This document shows positions 23,518-34,839 of a DNA stretch of 64,000 bases, piece after piece. Within the stretch, counting starts at the first letter, position 1; each line of letters opens with the position of its first letter. Source of the DNA: Acanthochlamys bracteata (lineage: Eukaryota; Streptophyta; Magnoliopsida; Pandanales; Velloziaceae); the NCBI GenBank assembly GCA_019914995.1, contig CM034136.1, forward strand, positions 3,983,270 through 4,047,269, written 5' to 3'. The position numbers and the translations under genes are program-made. Under the pieces are notes generated by a model. That model made no database searches. It saw only the letters and a list, made by a program, of their open reading frames with translations, and had not been told where the DNA came from.

Positions 23518-26500
23518 ATGGAACTGTTTCCCGCCACCCTTTTTCTTCTTCTCTCCGCCGCGGTCTACGGCGTCGCTGACGACAGTTCACCAGCACAACT
23601 CCTCCGCGTTTGTAGTCCCACAAACGCTTCGAACGCCGAAATGTTTGACGTGAACTTCGTCAACGTTATGGAGGTGATATACAAAAGCATAACTGTGTCT
23701 AACTTCGGATCTGCCGTTTATGGCAGCTCCGTTCCCGTCTACGGTCTTGGTGAATGCTTCGGTTATCTTTCTCCGGTTAACTGTCAGCTGTGTTACGCGC
23801 AGACAAGAGTTCAACTACCTCTTTGTCTTCCATCAACCGACGCTCGGATTTTCCTCGACGGCTGTTTTCTCCGGTACTCTAGTTCCCAAATCTCAGATCA
23901 TTCAAATGATGCTTGGGATACATCGATTTGTTCAAATACTTCGTTACCGCCTTCGGTTTCAGAGCAGTTTTCTAACGCTACTGATAGGTTGATGAAGGAT
24001 TTGGTGCCGGCGGCTGTGAACAGTAGTGGGTATTATAAAGTTGTTAGCGTTAATGTGCTGCCGGGGATTAGGGTTTATGGAATGGCACAGTGTTGGAGAT
24101 CATTGAATAAAACTTCTTGCTCTGAGTGTTTGGAAAATGGTAGAGCTGGTATTGGGAAATGTTTGCCTGCCGATGACGGGAAGGCGTTAAACGCCGGGTG
24201 TTATTTAAGGTACTCGACGGAAAACTTTTACTCATCTGAGGCGGCGGAAAGCGGTGGTTCTTCAGGTAGACAAAATTTAAAAAGAAAGTTTTAGTTTCTA
24301 GTTTCTTTGTTGGAAACTTTAGAAGTGATAAGAAAATGCTTTGGTTGTAAGCGTGCGAATAGTTTTACCAAGTCCTTCTTGACATTCTTGTTATCCACGT
24401 TTGAACACTACTTTTATGTTTTTGTTTACAATACTTTTGCTAAATTACATTTCTTTCCTTGATGATTACTTGAAGTTATCCCTTGAACCGGTGGACATTA
24501 TTTTAATATTACGTATCTTTTTATGATCTTCACTTTTATATGACATAATTTTAAAATAAATAAATAGTAAAAATTATAAATACTATCTCATATTTTAATA
24601 GTTATTCTATTAAATATAGTTACTGGATAGTTATTATATTATATATTTGGTAGTTATTATATTGTGAAGGTAGTTTTTTTATAAAAAAGATTACTTTATT
24701 TTTTTATAAATAGCATTATTTGAGTTTTCAACAAATGCAATTCAAAAAGATACTTTAGTTCATCATAGTGAGTTATTATTGTGTTAGAAAAACTCATTGA
24801 GCTGGAAGAACTTGAATAAGAGTAAAAATTGACTATAGTCGGAGATTAGTTTGCTGATATATGTAAATATATAATTTATGTATTGGTTTATATGAACTCC
24901 TCTAATGATTATTCTTCATGGACTTATTTTGTGAATCTTGTGGAAAGCTATATTTATGTGACAAAAAGATGAAATTTTTTATGCAGAATTAAATCTGAAA
25001 TGTGAAGAATTTGATTTTCTGCAGCTGGACATATTGTTGGTATTGCATTAGGATGTACATTTGGTGTACTTCTGGTAGTAGCAATAGCAATCTTCTACTT
25101 AGGAAGAAGGGCTTCCAGGAATTCTGTTGGTAAGTTGGTCTGCCATGTTTCTCAAGTTCTTTCAGATTTAATCGAAACACTTTTAACTAGAGATTTCATC
25201 GTGTGTATGTTGCAGACACTGATACTTCAGCGGAATTCATTAGATCAATCTCAAAATCTCATTTAACTTTCAAGTATGAAGATCTTAGAAAAGCAACCGA
25301 TAATTTCAGTCCTGCTAACAAGCTTGGCCAAGGCGGTTATGGCTGTGTCTATAAGGTAACCAAGAACATTGTTTTATTTTTCACACTTGCCTTGCTGTAC
25401 GCGTGCAATGTGTTTGACGTCAAAATTTGAATTAATAAACAGGGGATTTTACCTGATGGAAGAGATGTTGCTGTCAAGAGACTTTTTTTTAACACTAGAC
25501 AAAGTGTTCAGCAATTCTTCAATGAAGTTGAACTCATCAATCAAATCCAGCACAAGAACCTTGTCAAACTCTACGGTTGCAGCCTTGAAGGACCTGAGAG
25601 TCTTCTAGTTTTCGAGCACCTTCATAACACCAGCTTAGATCATTTGTTGTTTGGTATGTCAACTAAATCTTTGCTACACATTGTAGAATATTTACATTTT
25701 GTTAATTTTGGTATGTTTTTTACACAGACCCGTTCAAGAAAAAAGCACTTGATTGGGAAAGAAGATTTGGTATAATTGTTGGCACTGCAGAGGGATTAGC
25801 ATATCTTCACAGTGCATCTCAAGTTAGGATCATACACAGGGATATAAAAGCTAGTAATGTTCTTTTGGATGACAACTTCAGACCCAAAATTGCAGATTTT
25901 GGCCTAGCTAGGCCATTTGCAGAAGATCGAAGCCATCTCAGTACCGGCTTAGGTGGAACTCTGTAAGTCGTGAAACTGAATTAACCTTTCATCTGCATGT
26001 CATACAGTTTAAGCAAAGCTTCTAACTTGCCTCGCTATTGTATGCATTTCTCAGAGGCTATATGGCTCCTGAATATATCATGCATGGACAATTAACTGAA
26101 AAGGCAGACATTTATAGTTACGGTATACTGATTATTGAAGTTGTTACTGGCCGAAAGAATTTTAGTTCAGCAGTATCAACAACAGGACCAGATCTCTGTG
26201 TTGTTGGACAGGTAACAACTTGTTGAAAATTCTACTAATCGCAGGTATATTAATCTTCATTTGCTAGAACTGACATTAATTATCTTATTGTGCTAGATTT
26301 GGCAACACTTCAATGCCAACACTCTGAGGGAACAAATAGATCCATCTCTAGAAGGCCGTTTCGTTGAAGAACAAGTTATCAGAGCCTTACATGTAGCACT
26401 TTTATGTGTACAAGCATCACCTACATTACGGCCGCCTATGTGGAAAGTAGTAGAGATGCTTACAAGCAATGACTCCAAAGATCTCCCGAAACCAACTCAG

Positions 26501-26650
26501 CCACCTTTCCTGAACAGTGTTCCAACTCTGGAAGTTCTCATAAAAAGGGAAGGTTGTGAGAAGACTACCAACGGGGCTTCATCTTCTTCTACGAGCAAGT
26601 CCCCAGTAATGGTCAATCAGGTGTTTTCCGGCACATTAGAGGCAAGATAG
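23518..26650 (+). CDS. Cysteine-rich receptor-like protein kinase (DUF26 RLK)
   Basis: Plasma-membrane Ser/Thr receptor kinase of the CRK family. Seven exons: 23518-24265, 25025-25129, 25216-25355, 25443-25653, 25728-25962, 26055-26211, 26297-26650; all GT-AG, in frame, 649 aa. The signal peptide covers residues 1 to about 20. Two DUF26 (gnk2) repeats carry C-x8-C-x2-C at C80/C89/C92 and C192/C201/C204. The transmembrane helix is about residues 252-274, encoded by its own exon. The kinase domain has the glycine loop [11 protein letters not shown] (321-331), catalytic Lys343 (VAVKRL), HRDIKASN with Asp440, DFGLAR with Asp458, and GYMAPEY. All key residues are present, so it should be an active kinase. 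The tail is Ser/Thr-rich. The exon pattern is that of CRKs; the exact CRK number is not assigned. Confidence 0.93.
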
Positions 26651-28267
26651 CTATTAAACAAGGTTAATTCTAAAACGTCAACAGCATGAATGTGTCGATC
26701 ATAAGGAATGTTCTGTTGCTATTGGTTTTGGAGGTGAAAATTTTTGACATGTATATGCCATGGATAGCTTGAAAGATAGGAAGTCAAGAAAGCCACACCA
26801 CAGACGCGAAAAAGGGTTACCATTGTAAAGCATGCATCTGTCGACATTGTATTGGCTAGATTAGTTGTAGGCTTGCAACATTTCAATAGAGCTAAGTGCC
26901 TTGTTGATTTGTTCACCTGCCAATTTGAAAGTCATTGACGAGCTGGTGTGTGAACGTGAAAGCATTAGAGAGAATACTATAAAAAGTTTGACTCTGCATG
27001 TAAACGGATAGAGTTTTCGTAAGCTTCTAGTAGATGGTAGATACAATGAAAATTGGATACTACCTTGAGTTTGAACCATGCTCCGTTCTTTATATCATTT
27101 ACCATGTTCCTCGTTGTGTTGCTGTCAAATGATCAAACTTTTAGCAAAAAGCCAGCTCTGTTTAAATCCTAACATGCCCTCAGCAGTTTATCTTCCACAT
27201 TTGCAGTTGCTGAAAATGTTATTCAACACTGACCCAAAATGTGGGAAACAAGAATAACAGAGCTTTTTACAGAAGAATTCCTTAGACTGCAATTTCTTCC
27301 AGATACAGGAATGCACATCAACCTGAGTGCAGCTCAACCTCTGATGCAACACCCAATAAAACTAGGTAGTACAACTTCACACGATTAAACTTATTCTTGA
27401 CACATGCCGGTCAATGCTACCGAAATGTAGAAAATCCAAAATGAGACCAAAAATAGGATCATCCTTGATATTTCTGAAAGTTTCATAATAGAGCTTATAA
27501 GCAGTTAGGAGCTCCACCGCATTGCATGTATGTTGCCTTTTACCATAGTATCAGCTGCGAAAAAACAAGGTGAATTAGTATGCCAGTAAAAACAGTCATG
27601 CTTGGATAAATTCGTTGGCATGCAGCCTTATGTAAGTAAACCCATATAAGCAAAGCTCAACACAAATTAATAGAGGGGAAAATGAAACATTTTGATAAAC
27701 ATCTTAGTACCTGCTCATGCATCTAATGCACTGCAATCAGGTAAGTGATTCAGGAATACCACCAACATTAAGCCATATGCATACAACATGACAACTATAT
27801 TTGCAAAGAAGTGTATCAGACTGGAAGAATTTGGAAGATTGCAAGAGTAACGTCTTTATGCAAGTATTTGATTTACATGCCAAGCAAAAAGAGAAGCAGT
27901 GCATGGGCACAACAAGTCACAGGAATTCAAGACAACTCAGAATTGAAATCAAGTTTGAATCTTCTTTCAGATGGGAAACCTATGACCACTAGGTCAAATA
28001 GGCACAAATATCTGAAATACTCAAAAATACCTGTTTACAAATGGTCTTACATAACATTAGTACATATACAAAAGGGTATACAGATTTATCCCAGGTTTAG
28101 GTGAAGCAAGTAGATCCTCAGTAATCCATAGCCAGCTCAATCATAATTGGAGGAAAAAAATCACAGAAGCTTATTCGAGAGAACAACTTACATCGTCTAT
28201 AAGAGGAGCACAGTACGGTGTAATACCTTCTCAAGTAGGATGAACTTATGTACATTACAAGAAATGA
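26651..28267. other. Between CRK 3' end and INO80B-like 3' end; no firm gene
   Basis: The two flanking genes converge here. 26651 to about 27080 is probably the CRK 3' UTR. About 27090-28120 is not AT-rich and not repeat-like; its open frames (27801-28104, 28147-28416) match no family, and the latter overlaps the terminal INO80B-like exon antisense. It may hold long 3' UTRs or an unannotated transcript. Confidence 0.4.
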
Positions 28268-30551
28268 TCAACATGAGGGTAAAGGTTGTGTTTTCTCTCG
28301 AACTGCCTTATAGCACCGCAGGCTACAGAGAGGAAGGTTTGACTTTGAATCTCTGTACTTGTATGGATTTGTACATGAAGGACCAGTGCATTTCTGTCGA
28401 GGAGGTGGGTAGCTGAAAGGGTTCAAATTGCAAAGAAGCTCATCAGATCAAAACATGCATGGAATATAAATCATACACTTAATAAAATTCAGAGAGAGGT
28501 GTAAGTTCAACCTGCATGATTTACTATTAAAAATATTTGGTAAACCAACATCCTCTGCAAATGTAACAATAGTTCCTGATGGTCCCATGACCCATCGAAC
28601 TGTGTTTGAAGGCAATGTAAGAGCCTCAGCAGCTCTCTCCTGATTAAAATACCAAGGTTTCAGGACATATCAACTATATACCAAGGGAAAAAGAAAAGTT
28701 CAAATTTTTTAACCTGTGCTTTTTCTTCCTGATCTCTCTCAGTTTTCTTCTTTGAATCATGGCCCAAAATTTTACTTATAGCTGCAGCCTGAAATGTTAA
28801 TAGTACAAATAAATCTAAATCTCACAAAATCCAATTCCAGAACTGTATTGTCTAAAAGGACTACACACCCGGATTTCTTTATTCTGCTTTTCAACTTGCA
28901 TCTTACGTCTTCGAGCCGCCTCTTCTTTCTTGGCCTGCTGCTCCTCTTCAGAGAGCTTTTCTTTTTGTTCTTTGAAATGAATATATATACAGATAAGTAA
29001 AAGTCACTTGACGGATTGTCTACTATAGTTAATGAGAATTAAGTTCACGAAAATCGATTAAGATGACGTCTTACTTCTTGGTGCAGCAGGAGGCAATCCA
29101 TTTGGAAACTCAATAAAAGGTGTGCCAGAACCTTTGCCTGATTGGAGAGCACGCTGACGTGTAGTCAAAGGTTCTGCTCTCGCCTCATATATTGTTTCAG
29201 CAGAATCTTTCTTTTGCTTCTTTTTCTTTGCTTCAGAAGCATCATCAGAGAACCGTTCTTCTTCTTCTTCTTCTACATAATCTGTGTCATCAGATTCCCT
29301 GCCAGCCTTCCCTTTCTTCTTCTGCAACAGATTATAATCCTCATCCACTTGATACGTAGTCTTTCTAGCCTTTATTGAAATCTTGGAAAGGTTCCTTTTC
29401 TTGCTATCCTCCCCTTCATCTTCATATTCATGTCCATAACTGGTTGACTTAGATGTCTTGAGTCTATCAAGATAACGGACTTCGTTATCATTGTCTCCAT
29501 CCTGCAACTCACCATCTAAAAGCCGTCTCTTAGGGACCCTCTTGCTCTTTCGCAGAGTCTCAGAGGAAGACATAACATCTTCTGTTCGTTTCATGGGCAA
29601 CCTTTCGTCTCTAATTCTGCTCCTGGTATCTTCCTTAACACGATAGGAAGAGCTCCCACCGATGGAATCACTTCCTCCTACTCCCTTATTGTGTGGAGCA
29701 AGGTCGTCATTAGAATTATCCTATCAATAAAGAACAAGTGCGCAATGTGAGCAAAGTACATTAAAAACAAAGAAATGCCAATGCAATCTGGCCAAATGAC
29801 ATAAAATGTTCTGATAATAATGATATGACAATAACGCTTCATTCATCCATGTATGCGAAAAATAAGGCTACACCAGTACCTGGGGAGAAATCCTGTGCCT
29901 GAGCCGAGAGGGATCTGAAGAGCGTGGAGGCTTTCCTGAAGAACCATCATTTGCAGCCTCTGGATTAGATTTGGCATGGATAGTTCGTGTAACACCTCCA
30001 ACCTTCAATTTTACCTTCCTCAATTTGTTTTCAGCAGATGTGCTACCACTTGGAGCCCCGGCAGATAGCTCTGAATTATGCCCGTCTGATGATCTTGAAT
30101 GCATATCATAGCTATCTTTGACCTTGTTCATAGCTTTCCAGTTAGCTGGGGCCAGGGCTCCTTCACTGCATCGCTTCAAATCGTAACCACTACTACCTTG
30201 CCCCGTACTTCCAGCAAGCCCTCTTGAATTACCAGTGCCATAGAACCCATCAGCATCTCCAAATTTCCTATCCTCTTTCTTACTTTTTCTTGATGAAACT
30301 AAATCTTCAATCTTACTTAATGACGCAACTTTCTGACCAGAGGAATCAAACTCTTTCCACGCAATGCCAACCTCACAACTCTCATTATCATCAGTAGAGA
30401 GCTTGCTGGCATTTTCCGAAGAAGGTGTAGAAGATGGCGGGGAGCCATCTAATATGAGCTGAGACTCTGGCCTGGGTCGTCTTATAGTAATACTCCGGCG
30501 CTTCTTAGTTATTGCAGCTGTGCCGCTCAATCCCGACCCAATGCCCTCCAT
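28268..30551 (-). CDS. INO80B-like protein with PAPA-1 and HIT zinc-finger regions
   Basis: Nuclear protein of the INO80B/Ies2 family, a subunit type of the INO80 chromatin remodeller. Exons: 29880-30551, 29075-29720, 28869-28969, 28714-28788, 28512-28639, 28268-28412; all GT-AG, in frame, 588 aa with the start at MEGIGSGLSG. An in-frame ATG four codons upstream is possible. The first 400 residues are low-complexity, basic and Ser-rich, with an acidic EEEEEE patch. The PAPA-1 region runs from PLTTRQRALQSG through the charged helix KEKLSEEEQQAKKEEAARRR to AQERAAEA. The C-terminus VRWVMGPSGTIVTFAEDVG is followed by the Cys pairs CTGPSC and CSLRC of the HIT-type finger. It likely has a 5' UTR intron. 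Plant homologues are annotated 'HIT zinc finger and PAPA-1-like'. Confidence 0.9.
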
Positions 30552-32027
30552 TGGACAAGCCAAACTCAGGCCCTGCTAATGCATCAGTTGCCAGGAATGT
30601 CCTAAAACCAATGAAGGACAGCAACCAGATGCTACCTAGTCAGTAACCCAAATGAATGATCATCATAAACTAAAAGAACTAAATTGGGGGACATATAATA
30701 CAAGTATTATTGAAAAACAGCAAATTGCATTCAATTCTTTGTAATTAAAAGGAAAGAACCCAACAAGCAAGTTATAGAATATAAAGAGACTACATTCACA
30801 AAAAAAAAGTCTGATAACACAAAAACAAAAACCAACACTCACTATTCTATTCATATACAACTCCAACAAAATCTTCAATAAAGATATTGATCAACTAGTC
30901 TGAGAAAAAAATTACAGTAATATTGAATCTCTATCACAAATGTGATGACTACAGGACAAAAAGATATTATATCCAGAAAAACTTATAATAACAACAATCA
31001 AAGCAAGCTCAACATATTGAAATCAAGCTTATATGACAAACTACATTGTCAAAGTCCTTAAACGTGTCATGCATATAAGTCATTCTATCAGCATCAAACT
31101 CGAAGCAAATAATCAAAGCTCGGGCATTTCAGTGAAAACAGAGAGCTACAAACAGATAGAGAGCCCAAAACAAATTACAGAAGATGAACAATACCCTAAG
31201 GAAATATAGCACAAATTCAATCAAACCACAATCAAATATGCACAAGCATCAAACATCAAGATAAATTTATCATAATCGAGTACGATCGTCACAAATTCCA
31301 AAGACCAACCAACAATTCCACAAACCTAGCAACCAATCCGTACACAAAACAATCAAATTCTCCACACACAAAAAAAAACGAGAAATACCCAAGCCACTAT
31401 ACCAACACGAGTCGTTCCATATCAATTCAACGCAAAACCAATCAAACATCACAGGATCGAATCCATACCTCGAGCAGATACCTCAATTCTCAAAATCGAA
31501 CACTACACCGCCAGAATCAACAGGACGAAAAGAATCTAAAGGGCAACGGCATCCGGATTAAACGAGGGAGCGAGCGAGCGAGGAAGAGAGATAGGAAGAG
31601 AGAGAGAGAGACGAGAATGAATTGAACAGTTAGCAAATATTTTGTAGACGGGAGAGAACGGGAGAGAACGAATTTGGGGATTAGGGTAAATAGGGTTGTG
31701 GAGAAGAAAGGTGGAGGGTGTTTTTGTATTTGGTAATGAAGAAGAGAAGGAGATGGTGATGATGATGGTGAAGGGCGGTAAGCTTACCGCATCCAGGTTT
31801 CTAATTCCCTCCATGTTCAAGAAGTTGGCTCATTCGTTCGCTTCAGTTCTCTCCCTCTCGCTCTCTCCTGCTTCTCCTTTCTCTTCTTTTGTTCCTCGGT
31901 CCAATTTGTTAAGACCAGAGACTTTACGAGTCCGAAACGTTTGTCCGAAGGTAAGAAGATTTTGAAACTAGAGTTTTTTCCCAACCGTAGGGAAAAGATC
32001 CCACCAATTAAAACAATAGTATTATAT
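30552..32027 (-). promoter_or_regulatory. INO80B-like 5' UTR, probable leader intron and promoter
   Basis: No coding sequence was supported. About 30590-31460 is T-rich on the minus strand and looks like a leader intron. About 31480-31700 is purine-rich, with GA runs near 31570-31615 on the plus strand (CT-rich on the transcribed side), typical of a plant 5' UTR. Overlapping open frames at 31536-31965 are on both strands and not convincing. Confidence 0.45.
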
Positions 32028-32032
32028 ATCAT

Positions 32033-34072
32033 TATTGGAACCTCAACATTTATTTTGATAATAATAATAATTAAAAATTATAATTTATGAATTATGATGA
32101 ACTAAATTTTGCAAAATTTTATAAACAAAATTTATCATTTACCTATCAGACAACAAGCCATCTATAACACTTCTAGATATAGCCACGTAACAGTTAGTTA
32201 TATATTTGCTATCTATATATGAAATCTTTTTAGAAGCGTATAAATAGTAGTTAGAGAATAAAGCATAGACACAAGACTACAAATTTTAGCCATCAAACAG
32301 TCAGCTACCTCATTGCTATCTCAATGCTACATGAATCAAATAATTAAATATAGAAACAGAGCATCGCACACAGAAAAAAGCAGAAATAGAGAACTTGATA
32401 GTCGGCTACTTTGCTGCTACTCGCTGGACAGAAAAAAATCTAAAAATCATGATAATTATTCACTCTTCAGAAGTAATTTTAGGCATGATGCCGATCTATT
32501 TGAGCTTCAACTTTTCATCAGAGTCAAACCAATATACATACTATAAGATTGATCGAATAACACATCAAATAACGATCAACATAAGCTTAGAAAAATCATA
32601 AAATGATAGATGAAATTTCAATAAATAAGGAGCAGAATTAGTCATTGCTGGAATAATTTTTTAGATGTAATTCAATCAAAAATTCATCATCCATTTGAAA
32701 CAAAATTTTGAAGACACTAACGAACATATTAGCTACAAGTTCATATTAAGAATAATGAAAAATTACAACAAGAGAAGACAAAAAATATAGTGTAAAGTAT
32801 CATTAGAATTATGTCTAACTCACAATGCAAAAATACTTAATATACAGATTTCGATTTTCTTTTTAAAAAAATAACGAATTTAATTACAACATGATATAGA
32901 CAACAAATCTATTATCTTATTACAATATTGCATCACTGAACTGAGCTATATTGAGCCACCATATGATCGAAAAATAAGTTCAAGTATAGAGGTTGCTAGA
33001 TGGCTATGGAGACCTAAATTTCACTTGAGCACACAAGCTAATGAAGAGAACATCAAGGCTAATCAATAAACTCACTGAAGAAATTCACCATTCAACTCCG
33101 CTCTAAGTCAGAAAATAAGAAGCAAGTTGTTGAGGTTCACGTTAAATAAAAGAAGTGAACAACAAGCGGGAATTTTGAAATTTCATTATTGGTATATTTA
33201 ATGCTGATCAAAAAATTACACCAGATTAGCTAAAAAAGGGTTTGAGGGAGCTGAGTAATCACTGAGCACATTTTCATCTCCACTTTAGAAACTTGTCACC
33301 AATGGAAAGTCTTTTCCAACGAAAAGATCCAGCTACCTACAAAGCAGAAGACAGTATGAAAAAAATGGAAGCTAAAGAACAGAAAAAAAGAGATAAAGGA
33401 GAATACACCGAGCAATTCAAAGAAAAGAGAACAAGCATTATATAGACTCAATTTCTCAAAACAAAGAGTTCTCACTGCTGCTGATCATTTATTGAATATT
33501 TTTTGGCAGCTCTTTTGATCATCTCACTTGCTTATTTTAAATTTATTTCTTACATTGTGATTGATTCTGTGCTAAATCTTGTGTTTTAAATTTCTATAAA
33601 TCAGTGATGAAGTGCTTGGAGCACTTGGAGGAAAAGCTCAATTGGAGCTTGGTAGGAGTTCATAAACTTTGTAATAAGACCAACTAACCAGCTATGAAGA
33701 CTTGTGTGTCTAGTAGGTTATTCAGAATTGTCTGTATGAAAAAACATATACGAGAAATATGCTTGGTGAATCACTTCGTTCTTAATATGTGTACTTTGTT
33801 AAAAATTTAGGAAAATTTCAGCTCTTGTAATAAAGCATCTATGGACGTAGGCAAAGAAATTTGTCGAACTATCTAAATTTTCTGAGTAGCCTAAGTTACT
33901 ATCAATTTATTTTACCGTAAAATCTGTTGTGCTAATATCTGTCTATAAAATTTATTATACACTTAACCGACTGTCAACCTACTATCCGCAGAAACTTCTA
34001 TTAATAAAAATTTTTTATTATCAACTCAATTTATTTATTTTTTTTTAGTTGATCTTGCATGTTAATCTAACA
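32033..34072 (+). mobile_element. Solo LTR 1, Copia SIRE/Maximus-like, TSD ATCAT
   Basis: 2040-bp stand-alone LTR. It starts TATTGGAACCTCAACATTTA and ends ...GTTAATCTAACA. The perfect 5-bp duplication ATCAT flanks it (32028-32032 and 34073-34077). It aligns along its full length with solo LTR 2. Near the 3' end it has the 'gtaggcaaag..tttgccgaac' type segment and a tail 'atcaactcaattta', which I recognise from SIRE/Maximus-type Copia LTRs. No internal retrotransposon sequence adjoins, so this is a recombination relic. It is older or more diverged than LTR 2 at several places. Confidence 0.85.
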
Positions 34073-34077
34073 ATCAT

Positions 34078-34834
34078 GATTACAATTACCACGTTCTAAA
34101 ACAAGTGATATAAAATATCACAATTAATAGGTGTTTCAATTTTAAAATAATTAATATTTAACTTGATATAAGTAATTTGATATAAGTAATGACATAAAGA
34201 TACGATTAATAATAACATTGGATCATGATAATTATAAAGTTGAAGCGTCAAAGATGAGGGCACGGTAGTCCATGCTGGTTTGAAAATAGGCAAGTAAAAA
34301 CTAAAACAATGGTCCAGGCCGGGCGACTTTACGGGATCAAACTCCCGGCCCGGGCGGCCGAGCTTGTTTAGACAATGTTTGAAAATATTTATGAACATAA
34401 GATTTTTAAATAAAATTGTTAAAATAAATTTATCATTTTATTTTAAAAAATTATAATAATATTTCTAATAATATTTTATTATGTAAAATTTTTTAATTTA
34501 ATAAATTTATAAAAAATTATATAAGATTTATTATCAAACGCTGTACTAAATTTAGAATAAAATTAAAGAGAAATGCATAGCCACAGGTGCTTTAGGTAAT
34601 GTTTTGCTAAAATTTTTAATTTTTTTAATTTTAATTTTTATTTCACGTCTAAATAAATCTTATATAGTAAAATTTATTATTATTAATTATTATTGCATTT
34701 TTAGATAAAAAATAAAACTTTTTATAAAAAAATAAAATATTTTTTGTTATAAAAAATTTTCTTCAAAAATTACTTAGAAGCACCCCCTCGGTCCCGCTTG
34801 AAATTTCGATCTGTAGGCTCTACCATGGGTATTG
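34078..34834. other. 757 bp between the two solo LTRs
   Basis: Contains two AT-rich blocks, about 34380-34560 and 34586-34785. The second has inverted ends, GGTGCTTTAGGTAATGTTTT on the left and GGTGCTTCTAAGTAATTTTT on the right when reverse-complemented, and is probably a MITE of about 200 bp. A short GC-rich patch lies at 34310-34370 (CGGGCGACTTTACGGGATC...). No coding sequence was supported. Confidence 0.5.
34586..34785. mobile_element. Small MITE-like element, about 200 bp, inverted ends
   Basis: The ends GGTGCTTTAGGTAATGTTTTGC and (reverse complement of the right) GGTGCTTCTAAGTAATTTTTG form an imperfect inverted repeat of about 20 bp around an AT-rich core. No clear target duplication was found, so the superfamily is left open. 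Confidence 0.5.
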
Positions 34835-34839
34835 CCTTC

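Noticed and set aside
24266-24294. Receptor protein ending at the first exon as a secreted DUF26 protein
   Set aside because: The GT donor at 24266 joins in frame to the transmembrane exon and then to a complete kinase. A secreted isoform by intron retention is possible but not supported here.
31536-31965. Overlapping 94-aa and 89-aa frames on opposite strands
   Set aside because: Both lie in the CT/GA-rich promoter and 5' UTR of the INO80B-like gene and are low-complexity.
34310-34370. GC-rich patch as possible rDNA or organelle insertion
   Set aside because: It is only about 60 bases and matches no rRNA or organelle sequence that I can recognise.
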